Part shown: positions 23,377 through 31,845 of the stretch, piece after piece
Position numbering within the stretch: position 1 is the stretch's first letter
Layout of the letters: every line of letters begins with the position of its first letter
Source: Streptomyces diastatochromogenes
GTDB lineage: Bacteria > Actinomycetota > Actinomycetes > Streptomycetales > Streptomycetaceae
Assembly: GCF_002242805.1 (NCBI RefSeq)
Contig: NZ_MCGQ01000022.1
Span: 212,053-276,052, forward strand
DNA length: 64,000 nt
Direction of reading: 5' to 3'
The notes under the pieces: model-generated
The model's database searches: none
Seen by the model: the letters and a program-made list of their open reading frames with translations, nothing else
Told to the model about the DNA's origin: nothing
Program-made: the position numbers and the translations under genes

Positions 23377-24037
23377 TGATCTGCTCCCATGCCTGGTTGA
23401 TCGCGTTCGTGTACTGCTCCACGCTCACCGCGCCGGGAATGCCCAGGCGGCCGCCGAGCACCGTGAAGGGCACTCCGCGCGCCCCCAGGCGCACGGCCTG
23501 GTCCTGGTCGGCGCGCACGCGGTCGGCATACCGGTCACCGGCCAGCACCTCACGGATCTGCTCTCCGGGGATGCCCAGCCGCTCCCCGAGCCGGACCAGG
23601 GTGGTGTGCTCGAAAGCGTCGGCGTTACCGCCGAACACCTCGGCCTGCATGGCTTGCAGGTACTTCCAGGCGACCTCGTGCTCCGCGCCCAGATGCACCA
23701 GTCGCAGCAGGTCAAGGGTGTTGCCGGCAGGCCGGTCCACCACGTAGGGCAGGCCCTCGGCCGCAGCCTGCCGCGCCATGTTCTCCTCCATGGTCCGCGC
23801 CTGCTCCTGGCTCGCCCCGTACTTCCCCGCCAGGTACTCCAGGGTCGGGACGGTCGTGGTCGGAGCATCCGGATCGAGCTGGAAGGAGTGCACCCGCAGG
23901 TCGATGTTCGCCGCGTGCGGCGAGGACGCGATGGCCGTGTCCAGCCGCTGCTCGCCCAGGTAGCACCACGGGCACAGCATGTCCGCCCAGACGTCGACGG
24001 TCAGCCGGGTGATGGCGGGGACTCCTGTGGATTGCAT
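23369..24037 (-). CDS. DsbA/FrnE-like thiol oxidoreductase
   Basis: A 222-aa thioredoxin-fold protein of the DsbA family, FrnE branch. The active site is DMLCPWCYLGEQRL (Cys22, Cys25), and the cis-Pro loop is RGVPFTVLGG. No signal peptide is present, so it acts in the cytosol on thiols or disulfides, or as a 2-hydroxychromene-2-carboxylate-isomerase-like enzyme. The ATG at 24037 is chosen because the fold starts directly after it. Its 3' end overlaps the 57-aa peptide gene. A perfect hairpin separates it from the upstream SDR, so it may have its own promoter. Confidence 0.9.
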   Translation of the reverse strand: MQSTGVPAITRLTVDVWADMLCPWCYLGEQRLDTAIASSPHAANIDLRVHSFQLDPDAPTTTVPTLEYLAGKYGASQEQARTMEENMARQAAAEGLPYVVDRPAGNTLDLLRLVHLGAEHEVAWKYLQAMQAEVFGGNADAFEHTTLVRLGERLGIPGEQIREVLAGDRYADRVRADQDQAVRLGARGVPFTVLGGRLGIPGAVSVEQYTNAINQAWEQIND

Positions 24038-24082
24038 GGTGACTGGCCTCCAGTCGGTTGAGTGGGCCCTCAAGACGGGCCT

Positions 24083-24114
24083 CGGTGCGCCGGGCCTGAC
24101 GGCCCGGCGCACCG
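24083..24114 (-). terminator. Perfect 14-bp hairpin between SDR and DsbA-like genes
   Basis: CGGTGCGCCGGGCC (24083-24096) and GGCCCGGCGCACCG (24101-24114) pair perfectly around TGAC, downstream of the SDR stop and upstream of the DsbA-like start. It probably terminates the SDR transcript or attenuates the downstream pair. Confidence 0.65.
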
Positions 24115-24172
24115 AAGACGTCGTTTGCTTGGTTCGGCAGGCACTGTGCTCGGCGGGCCCGCCCGTGGCGGG

Positions 24173-24877
24173 TCAGATGCCGACGGTGGTCTCGAAGGTG
24201 TCGCGTGCCTGAGCCAGCTGGTACCAGCGCTCGGCGAGGGCGTCCGGGTCGCCGTCGCCCGAGCCGGGGACGATCGGGACGCCGATGGACAGGTGGCCGA
24301 CCCAGACGCCTTCCCCGGCGAGGTCCTCGTGCAGGCCGCGGGCCCAGGAGCGCAGTCCGGCCAGGGCGATGCCGGAGTTGCTCATGCCGGGAATGGGGGC
24401 GAGGGCGGTCGTGCCGGTGGTGAACAGCAGGGCGCCGTCGCCAGCCTCGCGCATCGCCGGCAGGACCGCGGCGGCAGCGGTGAGGGCACCGCCGACGAGC
24501 ATGTCGATCATGGGCTGCACGGATTCGGGGGTGGTCTCCGCGGCGGGGGTGAATCCCAGCGCCTTCAGGTCGGGCACCTGGCCGGCTTCACTGGGGAAGG
24601 TGGGGGCCGGGCTGTAGGAGAGCACGCCGATCCGCCCGAGCTCGGCGGCGGCCGCCTCCAGCGCGCCGGACAGCCCCTTCGCGTCGGTGACATCGGCCGG
24701 GTAGGCGCGGGCGGTGACGCCCTCGGCGGCCAGAGCGTCGGCGAGGCCCGCCAGCTTGTCGGCGTTGCGCGAGATCAGGGCCACGGGGTGCCCGGCGGCG
24801 CCGAAACGGCGGGCGATGGCGCGACCCAGGCCCGGACCGACCCCGACGACAGCGACTGCGGGAAGGGTGGAAGACAT
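24173..24877 (-). CDS. SDR-fold protein lacking the Tyr-Lys catalytic pair
   Basis: A 234-aa Rossmann-fold protein. GVGPGLG (12-18) is the NAD(P)-binding glycine motif, with LISRNADKL after beta-2 suggesting NADP. Where classical SDRs have Ser and YxxxK, this one reads LFTTGTTALAPIPGMSNSGIALAG; Tyr and Lys are missing. It may bind a nucleotide without classical reductase activity, or be an atypical enzyme. It starts at the ATG at 24877 and is divergent from the HxlR regulator by 78 bp, so that regulator probably controls it. Confidence 0.85.
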   Translation of the reverse strand: MSSTLPAVAVVGVGPGLGRAIARRFGAAGHPVALISRNADKLAGLADALAAEGVTARAYPADVTDAKGLSGALEAAAAELGRIGVLSYSPAPTFPSEAGQVPDLKALGFTPAAETTPESVQPMIDMLVGGALTAAAAVLPAMREAGDGALLFTTGTTALAPIPGMSNSGIALAGLRSWARGLHEDLAGEGVWVGHLSIGVPIVPGSGDGDPDALAERWYQLAQARDTFETTVGI

Positions 24878-24955
24878 GCTGCTACCTCGCTTGGTTACGA
24901 TTAGTACGTAGCCCCACCATAGGGATGCAGCGAGGACCCCACAAAAGGCACATTG

Positions 24956-25387
24956 ATGTACGCAAAGCACACCACTGACCCTGACCGTGCCGCCCCGCAC
25001 CCGTGCGAGGCCTGGCCTGCCGATGCCCCTCATCCCTGCGAAAGCTGGCCGGATAACGGCCGGGGATTCCGCGAGACCCTCGACCGGATCGGCGACAAGT
25101 GGTCGGTTCTGGTCATCGGCATCCTCAGCCGCGGACCCCTGCGGTTCGGCGCCCTGCACCAGCGGGTTCCGGGCGTCTCCCAGCGCATGCTCACCCTTAC
25201 CCTGCGCCACCTGGAACGCGACGGAGTCGTCTCCCGCACCGTCTACGCCGAGGTACCCCCACGCGTCGAGTACCAGCTCACCCCCCTCGGCGAGAGCCTG
25301 CGCACCATCGTCCACGCGCTCGCCCAGTGGGTCACGGACCACCATGACGAGATCGAGAACGCACGCCACCGCTACGACACCGCGTGA
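24956..25387 (+). CDS. HxlR-family transcriptional regulator
   Basis: A 143-aa winged-helix regulator with the HxlR signature IGDKWSVLVIGILSRGPLRFGAL followed by VSQRMLTLTLRHLERDG. An N-terminal extension of about 38 residues has an internal duplication, PHPCEAWP and PHPCESWP, placing two Cys ahead of the usual first Cys position. HxlR proteins such as YodB, HypR and QorR sense quinones, electrophiles or disulfide stress through Cys. This fits the adjoining SDR and DsbA-like genes. The start is the ATG at 24956 with AAAAGG upstream. Confidence 0.9.
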   Translation: MYAKHTTDPDRAAPHPCEAWPADAPHPCESWPDNGRGFRETLDRIGDKWSVLVIGILSRGPLRFGALHQRVPGVSQRMLTLTLRHLERDGVVSRTVYAEVPPRVEYQLTPLGESLRTIVHALAQWVTDHHDEIENARHRYDTA

Positions 25388-25529
25388 AGACCCTGCCCTG
25401 CCGTAGACCGCCGCGCCCCTGGTGATCCGCACGGAAGACCCACTCGCAGACGCCCACCACTCTTGGGGCTGGGCCCAAAGGCACATCGTCGTTCCGCTGC
25501 ACCGGCCCACGGAGCGGGCGCCCCGGTCG

Positions 25530-28500
25530 TCAGTCTTCGTCTTCGTCGTCCTGGATGGCGTCCGGGTCCCGCAGCGGGCGCAGGCCCTGGCCGGGGCCGC
25601 TGGCCTTGATGTTGAACAGGTAGCGGCCCAGGAAGTTGATGTGCCGGTCCTTGAGCGGGGACAGGCGGACGACATCCTCGTCCTTGATGTCGTGGCCCTC
25701 GGCGCGGAGCTGGGCGACGGCCGCGTCGAGGTAGCGGGTGTTCCACAGGACCACGGCGTTGAGGACCAGGCCGAGGGCGGCGAGCTGGTCCTCCTGGCCC
25801 TCCCTATACGCCTGGCGGATCTGGCCTCGGCCGCCGTGGCAGATCGCGCGGGCCAGGCGGTGGCGGGACTCCTGCACGGTCAGCTGCCGGTTCATCAGCC
25901 GGCGGTAGGTGTCGTCGACCGGGTCGACCAGGGCGAGCAGGTGCATGGTCTTGTCGATGCGGCCATACTCGGCGAACGCGGCGCCGAGCGGGGTCGGGTG
26001 GCCTTCGCGGCCGAACATCCGCAGCAGGTCGTAGGCCCGGACCTGGTTGGTGATGAGCGATCCGGCGACGCGGAGCATGTCCGGCCAGTGCGTGGCGATC
26101 CGCTTGAGGTTCACCTTGTTGCAGGCGACGGCCTCCAGCGGCCCGTACCCGGCGGCCGGCGCCTCGCCGTCGGGCAGGTCGGCCCGCCAGAACCTCTGGT
26201 CGGCGAGGTCGCGGAAGCGCGGGGCGAAGCGGAAGCCGAGCATCTTGTACAGGCCGAAGGCCATGTCGGAGTACGAGGCGTTGTCGGTCGCGACCATCTC
26301 CGGCTTCACCCCGCCGTCGAGGTTCAGCAGCGTGTCCAGCGTGTACAGGCTGTCGCGCGGGGTACCGCGTACGACCATCGCCCCGATCCCGGCGACCTGG
26401 TCGTTGACGGCGTTGAGCCAGGTCACGCCGCGTTTGTAGCCGTAGTACTTGGGTGAGGGCCCGGTGTTGATGCTCTTGACAGGGACGACGAAGCGCAGGC
26501 CGTCGACGGAGGCGAGCAGGCCGCCGCCCCACATCTGGGCCAGCTCGATGCGGGACTGGGCGTTGATGAGCGCGGCGTTTGCCGCGGCGAGGGTGTCGGC
26601 GCGCAGGTAGTTCTGGTCGACGTGGGACAAGCGCGAGCGGGTCAGCGCCTTGTTCTCCGGGTCGATGACCGGAGTCAGGCCGATGTTGCAGCTCTGCGAG
26701 ACCAGCAGCGCGACGATGGAGACGAGCAAGCCCTCCATGCGGGTGCGCCGCTCGGAGACGTGGCCGAAGGCGTCGAGGAACGAAGTCCAGGAGTGGACCT
26801 CGAACAGCAGGTCCGGTAGGTCGATCCTCGGGAGCATCGCCTCGGTGGTGGCCTTGAGCCAGGTCAGCGACTCCGGCTCGCCCACGGCGCCGAGCTTGTC
26901 CACCGACAGGCGGGCGCGTCCGCCGCCCTCGGGGACGACGATCTCCACCTTCGCGTCAGCGCCGGCCTCCTCCAGGCGGTCGGCCATCTGCCGCCACGCC
27001 GCATCCAGCCCCCGGGCAAGCTGGGCCAGGTGCTCCTCGGCGTCCTCGGTCAGGGACAGGCCCGCGAGCACGTCCGCGCGCATCGCCTCCCACCGCAGCC
27101 CGTCCAGCAGCCGGGCACGCGGGTCCGCCCATCGGTTCGACGGGGAAGCGAACACATCACGCCGGTTCAGCGCACGGTGCAACTGCTCCAGGACGCACAC
27201 CACGTACGCGTCACGGTCGACCGCTCCCTGCGGCAGCTTGCCGTTGGAGAACACCGCGCGCTTCCACATCGCCGGCACCAGCTCGGCGTCGACCTCGCGG
27301 GGCAGCAGCGGCCGGTCCTTGACCCGGCGCCGGGAGAGCGCGGGCAGGCGGCGCACGGCCTTGAGGATGCGCCGCCCGGCCGGGGCGGCGCCCAGCGCGT
27401 CCGACTCGCCGAGCAGGGACAGGAAGGGGCGTACGGTGTTGTAGCGCAGGGCCAGCTTCTCGCGCATCGCGGCCTCGGCCGATCCGTCATCCTCCGGCAC
27501 CAGGGCCTCAACAGTCGCAACCGCCCCGGCCACCGTCGTTCGCGGAACCACCTCCTCCACCGCCGCCCACAGGGCCTCGACGTCCAGGTCCGCGTCGTGC
27601 TCGGCAACCAGGTCCAGCTCCTCGGCGAGGATCTTCGACGCCTTCGCCAGGATGCGGGCCGCCTTCTCCAACTGCGGCAGCATCGCCAACCGGTCGCGGT
27701 CGGAGGCCCGCCGCGCCGGGCTGATCAGCCGGCTCGCCATCAGCACCGCGAACAGGTCGAGCGCGTCGTCGACCGCCTGCGCCTCCAGCTGGCGCACCAC
27801 CGCCGTGAGCAGCGCGGTCCGCCGCGGCTCCGGCGCCCGCTCGATCGTCTGCGCCTTGCTCAGCTGCCCGTACCGGGCCAGCGCGGACAGCCGGTTCACC
27901 GGCACCCGCGACAGGTTCACCCGCCCCAGGGCGAACGCGGAGATCTCCTCGACGCGTTCCATGGCCCGCACCATCGCCGTGCCCGTCGACTTCACCGGAG
28001 GCGTGCGCAGCCGCTCCAGCTCCGAGACCCGCCTGCCCTCCGGCACCACCAGCAGCTCCGCCAAGGCCGGCGCGAGCGTCGCATCCGCCTGGACCGTCGC
28101 CCGGGCCACCGCCTCGTACAGGCGCCGCTCGGCCGCCGTACGGGCCTCCGACACCTGCCGGGCCAGCACCGAGACGCCCGGCAGCAGCACCCGGTTCTTA
28201 CGCAGCCACGTCACCGCGTGGTTGAACAGCGCCACCGGCCCCTCGGCGTGCGTCCATGCCCGCCCGTACAGGAAGCTGCGGAACTCCCGCCCCCACTTCC
28301 GGTCGGTGAAGTCCCGGTACTTGAACCGCCTCTGGATCTCGTCCGCGTGCTCGTACACCGTCGAGCGCCGCTCGGCGTACCGCTTCACGCACGAGGCGTC
28401 CGCGATGCCGAGCTGCCCGGCCAGGTACTCCACGACCTCCCACGGCACGGCGAGCGGGTCCTCGCCCAGGAACCGGCCGACGTAGCGGACCGTGCAGATC

Positions 28501-28685
28501 TGCACCGCCATACCCAGCCGGTGCGCGTCCGCACGACGCAGCGCGATCAGATCACGGTCGTCATCGTCGAGGAAGAAGAACCGCTCCAGCTCCGGGCGCG
28601 TGGGCACATCGGTGAACGTCCCGTACGCCTCGGCCTGCTCATCAGTCAGAAACTCCACCGGCACGAGGCGGACCGTAGCGAGCAC
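25530..28685 (-). CDS. tnpA: Tn3-family transposase
   Basis: A 1051-aa DDE transposase. The N-terminal DUF4158-type region (PVEFLTDEQAEAYGTF) is followed from about residue 640 by the catalytic DDE_Tnp_Tn3 domain, with ASVDGLRFVV and EMVATDNASYSDMA supplying the first two Asp, and NLKRIATHWPDML, LGLVLNAVVLWNTRYLDAA near the end. It cuts and joins the 48-bp terminal repeats by replicative transposition. The first start is a GTG at 28685, 64 bp inside the right repeat; the GTG codons at residues 8 and 10 are alternatives, and no clear ribosome-binding site decides between them. It appears intact. Confidence 0.95.
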   Translation of the reverse strand: MLATVRLVPVEFLTDEQAEAYGTFTDVPTRPELERFFFLDDDDRDLIALRRADAHRLGMAVQICTVRYVGRFLGEDPLAVPWEVVEYLAGQLGIADASCVKRYAERRSTVYEHADEIQRRFKYRDFTDRKWGREFRSFLYGRAWTHAEGPVALFNHAVTWLRKNRVLLPGVSVLARQVSEARTAAERRLYEAVARATVQADATLAPALAELLVVPEGRRVSELERLRTPPVKSTGTAMVRAMERVEEISAFALGRVNLSRVPVNRLSALARYGQLSKAQTIERAPEPRRTALLTAVVRQLEAQAVDDALDLFAVLMASRLISPARRASDRDRLAMLPQLEKAARILAKASKILAEELDLVAEHDADLDVEALWAAVEEVVPRTTVAGAVATVEALVPEDDGSAEAAMREKLALRYNTVRPFLSLLGESDALGAAPAGRRILKAVRRLPALSRRRVKDRPLLPREVDAELVPAMWKRAVFSNGKLPQGAVDRDAYVVCVLEQLHRALNRRDVFASPSNRWADPRARLLDGLRWEAMRADVLAGLSLTEDAEEHLAQLARGLDAAWRQMADRLEEAGADAKVEIVVPEGGGRARLSVDKLGAVGEPESLTWLKATTEAMLPRIDLPDLLFEVHSWTSFLDAFGHVSERRTRMEGLLVSIVALLVSQSCNIGLTPVIDPENKALTRSRLSHVDQNYLRADTLAAANAALINAQSRIELAQMWGGGLLASVDGLRFVVPVKSINTGPSPKYYGYKRGVTWLNAVNDQVAGIGAMVVRGTPRDSLYTLDTLLNLDGGVKPEMVATDNASYSDMAFGLYKMLGFRFAPRFRDLADQRFWRADLPDGEAPAAGYGPLEAVACNKVNLKRIATHWPDMLRVAGSLITNQVRAYDLLRMFGREGHPTPLGAAFAEYGRIDKTMHLLALVDPVDDTYRRLMNRQLTVQESRHRLARAICHGGRGQIRQAYREGQEDQLAALGLVLNAVVLWNTRYLDAAVAQLRAEGHDIKDEDVVRLSPLKDRHINFLGRYLFNIKASGPGQGLRPLRDPDAIQDDEDED

Positions 28686-28749
28686 CGGTACGCGCTCGAC
28701 GATCTTTCCGTGAACCTCAGCGAGGCCGTAGAACGGTGTGCTAGCTGAC

Positions 28750-28797
28750 CAAGATCAATCTCACCGGGATTTCCTGTACCCCGACTACTCACACCCG
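28750..28797 (-). repeat. Right terminal inverted repeat (IRR)
   Basis: A 48-bp repeat that on the minus strand begins CGGGTGTGAGTAGT. It differs from the left copy at 3 positions (15, 17 and 21 of the repeat). It is followed immediately by the target repeat GCGCC (28798-28802). Confidence 0.93.
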
Positions 28798-28839
28798 GCG
28801 CCGCCGACGTCGCACGGCGAGAGACCGCCGTCGGCCTGA
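28798..28839 (+). pseudogene. Severed 3' end of the response-regulator gene
   Basis: After the duplicated GCGCC, this sequence continues the response-regulator frame: joining AAC GCG CC (18131-18138) to 28803 gives NAPPTSHGERPPSA and a TGA at 28837-28839. It is the native C-terminus cut off by the transposon. Confidence 0.7.
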
Positions 28840-28849
28840 AGCGCGGAGC

Positions 28850-28869
28850 GCGGCGCGGGTGGGCGCCGC
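28850..28869. terminator. Short GC hairpin
   Basis: GCGGCGC (28850-28856) pairs with GCGCCGC (28863-28869). It lies 30 bp past the stop of the large Tat-exported protein gene and just after the response-regulator remnant. Confidence 0.4.
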
Positions 28870-28899
28870 ACCGGCATGGCGGGCGCCCCCCGTGGCCTG

Positions 28900-31776
28900 T
28901 CAGCGCTTGCGCAGCACCACCGTGCTGCCCGGTCGCACGGACAGCGTGGCGTTGCCGGTCACCTTCGCGCCGGTGAGGAGGTTCCGTGCGGCACCGAAGC
29001 CCTTCGTGGAGAACGTGTAGGTGCGGTCCGCGGCGGTGTTCATGGCGATCAGGTACGGGCCGTACGCGCACCGGTAGAAGGACGCGCGTCCCGCGAACGG
29101 GCTCTCCTGGCCCGGCGCGGTCCTCGGCGCGTCCGCGGGCGCCGCGGCCAGCGGCAGCGCCTGCCCGGCGAACGCCTGGTGCGGGACGTCTCCGGGCGGG
29201 TTGTAGCCGCCGGCCGGGACGGGCAGGTCCGGCGTGGTGAACTCCCAGTTGATCCAGTCGGGTTCGGTGAAGGAGCGCCCGTCGGGGACGTACCGCACGT
29301 CCTGCCACACCGTCGCGGACCGCTCGATGCCCTCGGCGGTGATGAGGTGCACGCGGGCGAGCCAGTTGACGCCCCACCGGGCCCGCCAGTACAGGGAGGC
29401 GTAGAGGATCTCGTCGCCGTGCTTGACGGCGACCAGGCCGTTCTCCTCGTCGGAGAACACGAAGTCCGGCTGTCCGGGCGTCATCGGCAGCGGCGCCCCG
29501 CCGCCGGTGGAGCCGGTGACGTAGGCGTAGTCGTCGGCGATGGAAAGCAGTTGGAGGTTGGTGCGGGCGGAGGCGCCGAGGTCGTAGGCCTCCTGCAGCA
29601 CCTGGAAGACCTGGTTGTCGGCGACGGACTGCCGTGCGTACGAGGTCAGGTCCGGGTCCTTGAGCAGGGTCGCGAGGCGCAGCGGGTGGCCGTCCCACTT
29701 GTTGCCCTCGTCGTAGGCGACCTTGCCGGGGTATCCGCCGTCGCGCCAGCCGACGACGGCTTCGTAGCGCATGGCCGTGTAGCCGTCGGAGTCCAGCGCC
29801 GGGTAGTGGAAGACGGCGCGCGCCTTGACCATCTTGACCAGGTGGTCATGGAGTTCGGTGTCCTGGACGCCGTCGATGCCGATGACCGCGTCGTGGACCA
29901 GCGCCAGCCAGTCCTGGAGTTCCCCGTAGTTGCCGGCGTAGCCGAGTTCCTTCGAGATTCCCTTCCTGCTGACCTGGTAGTACGCGCCGCCCAGCGGCTT
30001 GGTGGGGTTGCCGTCCTTGTCCTCCGGGCCGAGCCAGGGGGCGAGGCCGACGGACTGGCGGAGGTAGCCGCGGGCCCTGGTCTCGCCCCAGGCCGTCTCG
30101 GCGCCGAGCCAGCTCAGGCCGCGGTCGGCGAGGTAGAGACCGAGGGCGCAGATGATGGCCTGGTTGGTGTACTGCGGGACGTTCTGCCGCCAGTACTCGC
30201 GGCTGTCCAGCAGCATCTTCGCCCAGGCGTCCCGGCGGACGACAGGTGCGTCGGCCGACCCGGCGGGCGCGACCAGGGTGACGTCGTCGAACCAGGCGGT
30301 GCCCGGGCCGGACAGGCGCAGGTGCAGCTCCGTCCGGGTGGCGCCGTCGGGAGTGTCCAGGTCGAGGGAGACGTACTCCCAGTCGTGGGTACCGGTGGTG
30401 GCGTACTGGCGGTGGTCGCCGCCGATCAGCTTGCCGTCCGCGTCGAAGAACAGCGGGTCGATGTGGGCTCCGGCGCCGGTGACGCCGTCGGTCCTGACCC
30501 AGGCGCCGTAGGTGTATCGGCCCTTGCCGATCTTCGTCTTGGGTGTGGAGTAGACGGTGATGAAGCCGTTGGACTGGGTGGCCTGGACCTTGAGGGAGGC
30601 GCCGCCGTGGCGGGCGACCGTGGTGTCCCTGGACCAGCTCGCGTCGGCGGTCCTGCCCCAGCCGGGTGCCGTCCAGCTCTGCGGGGTGTCGGTGCCGTGC
30701 TCGAAGCCGGCGTTGGCGATCACGCCGGGCGAGCCGATCACGAACTCGTCGAGCAGCGGCTCCAGTTCGCCGGCGAGGGCCAGCATGACCAGGCCCGCGC
30801 GGCCCAGGCCCATCCACTGCTGGCTGGAGTTGATGACAACGTTGGCGTCGGACAGGTGCTGCCAGTAGATCCCGTCCAGACTGCTCGCGATCTGCCCGGG
30901 AACCGCGCTGTCGCGGTAGGCCCCAGTCGCCGGCATGCGGTACGCGCGGGCCAGGAACTCCAGGTACCACAGGTCGAGTTGGGGCACGGTGCGGGACGCC
31001 TCGGCCGCGGCCTGGGCCAGCACCCGCGCGTTGATCTTCTGCACGACCTCGATGCCGGGCGAGGGCCGCTTCGCGGGGGCGGGCAGCGTCCCGGTGATGT
31101 CGTCGGGGTCGGGGTCGAAGTACGGCTGGTCGTGGGTGTAGAGGCGGTAGACGGTACGGCTGGGGCCGGTCATGTCCTTGAAGTAGTCGGCGGCCGTCAG
31201 GGCGTAGCCCGCCACCTGGCCCATGGCGCGGATCTCCAGGTCGACCGCGTGCTTGCCCGCGGTGAGTTCCGGGGGCAGCGGCAGCGTGTGGAAGTAGAAA
31301 CGGTCCGGGGTGCGCGGGTCGGCACCGGCGATGTCCAGCGGGTCGACCGCGCCGAGGTGGAAGTGGCCGACCTGCTTGCCCTCGGCGAACAGCTGGAGCC
31401 GGCCCAGGTCCTCGCCCTTCTCCGAGCCCCACAGCTTGATGGTGACGTAGGTGGCGCCCTGGGGGCGGCAGGCCAGGGTGGCGGCCAGCCTGCCGCCCCA
31501 GAAGCCCTTGGTCTCCGCCGGATTGAGCACCCGGGCGGGCTGACCGAGACCGCCGGTGACGGTGTCGGAACGGGTGGCGGTCAGCGTGTGTGCCGTCTCC
31601 GAGGTCGTGTCGCCGAGGACGAGGGTGTCCAGCGGGCCCGGGCAGGCCTCCGCCGCCTCGGTCGGGGCGGCTTCGGTCTCGGCGGCCTGCGCGACACCGG
31701 TCTGCCACAGCCATCCGGTGGCGGCGGTGCTGGCGGCCAGTTTGAGCAGGGATCTGCGCTGAACGGGTTCGGACAT
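28900..31776 (-). CDS. Large Tat-exported protein with a carbohydrate-binding-type module
   Basis: A 958-aa secreted protein. The N-terminus, with QRRSLLKLAAS and an Ala-rich hydrophobic stretch ending AQAAE, is a twin-arginine signal peptide of about 32 residues. Residues about 360-500 look like a CBM_4/9-type beta-sandwich: NAGFEHG, SLKVQATQSNGF, YGAWVRTDGV, TAWFDDVTL. The remainder has helical, Trp-rich stretches (QLDLWYLEFLARAYRMPATG, YWRQNVPQYTNQA) reminiscent of alpha-toroid polysaccharide lyases, but I cannot assign a family with confidence. It is the last gene of the GH43/ABC operon, so a role in extracellular polysaccharide breakdown is the inference. The start is the ATG at 31776. 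Confidence 0.75.
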   Translation of the reverse strand: MSEPVQRRSLLKLAASTAATGWLWQTGVAQAAETEAAPTEAAEACPGPLDTLVLGDTTSETAHTLTATRSDTVTGGLGQPARVLNPAETKGFWGGRLAATLACRPQGATYVTIKLWGSEKGEDLGRLQLFAEGKQVGHFHLGAVDPLDIAGADPRTPDRFYFHTLPLPPELTAGKHAVDLEIRAMGQVAGYALTAADYFKDMTGPSRTVYRLYTHDQPYFDPDPDDITGTLPAPAKRPSPGIEVVQKINARVLAQAAAEASRTVPQLDLWYLEFLARAYRMPATGAYRDSAVPGQIASSLDGIYWQHLSDANVVINSSQQWMGLGRAGLVMLALAGELEPLLDEFVIGSPGVIANAGFEHGTDTPQSWTAPGWGRTADASWSRDTTVARHGGASLKVQATQSNGFITVYSTPKTKIGKGRYTYGAWVRTDGVTGAGAHIDPLFFDADGKLIGGDHRQYATTGTHDWEYVSLDLDTPDGATRTELHLRLSGPGTAWFDDVTLVAPAGSADAPVVRRDAWAKMLLDSREYWRQNVPQYTNQAIICALGLYLADRGLSWLGAETAWGETRARGYLRQSVGLAPWLGPEDKDGNPTKPLGGAYYQVSRKGISKELGYAGNYGELQDWLALVHDAVIGIDGVQDTELHDHLVKMVKARAVFHYPALDSDGYTAMRYEAVVGWRDGGYPGKVAYDEGNKWDGHPLRLATLLKDPDLTSYARQSVADNQVFQVLQEAYDLGASARTNLQLLSIADDYAYVTGSTGGGAPLPMTPGQPDFVFSDEENGLVAVKHGDEILYASLYWRARWGVNWLARVHLITAEGIERSATVWQDVRYVPDGRSFTEPDWINWEFTTPDLPVPAGGYNPPGDVPHQAFAGQALPLAAAPADAPRTAPGQESPFAGRASFYRCAYGPYLIAMNTAADRTYTFSTKGFGAARNLLTGAKVTGNATLSVRPGSTVVLRKR

Positions 31777-31845
31777 GACAAAGTTCCCTTCGGCTCTGGG
31801 ACTGAGGTGCTTGCTGGGGGGGGGTGACGTGTCGGTCGGGTCGTG

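Larger units (their letters stand above)
18139..28797. mobile_element. Tn3-family transposon, 10,659 bp
   Basis: The element is bounded by 48-bp terminal inverted repeats (18139-18186 and 28750-28797; 45 of 48 identical). It is flanked by a 5-bp direct repeat GCGCC (18134-18138 and 28798-28802), the target duplication size of the Tn3 family. It encodes a 1051-aa Tn3-type transposase next to the right end, an intact resolvase with an upstream res-like site, and a second truncated resolvase at the left end. Cargo comprises an M1 aminopeptidase, a broken HNH gene and a redox cassette (DsbA-like, small peptide, SDR, HxlR). Excising the element and one repeat rejoins the response regulator's HTH part to its native C-terminus, independent proof of the boundaries. 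Confidence 0.93.

Noticed and set aside
24083..24114. Perfect inverted repeat considered as an attachment or recombination site
   Set aside because: Its position right after the SDR stop and its 4-nt loop fit a transcription terminator better, and no flanking direct repeats were seen.
18138..28802. Alternative transposon ends at GGGTGTG (one base further in) with other flanking 5-mers
   Set aside because: With those ends the flanks are CGCCC and GGCGC, which differ. Only ends at 18139 and 28797 give identical 5-bp repeats and restore the response-regulator frame.
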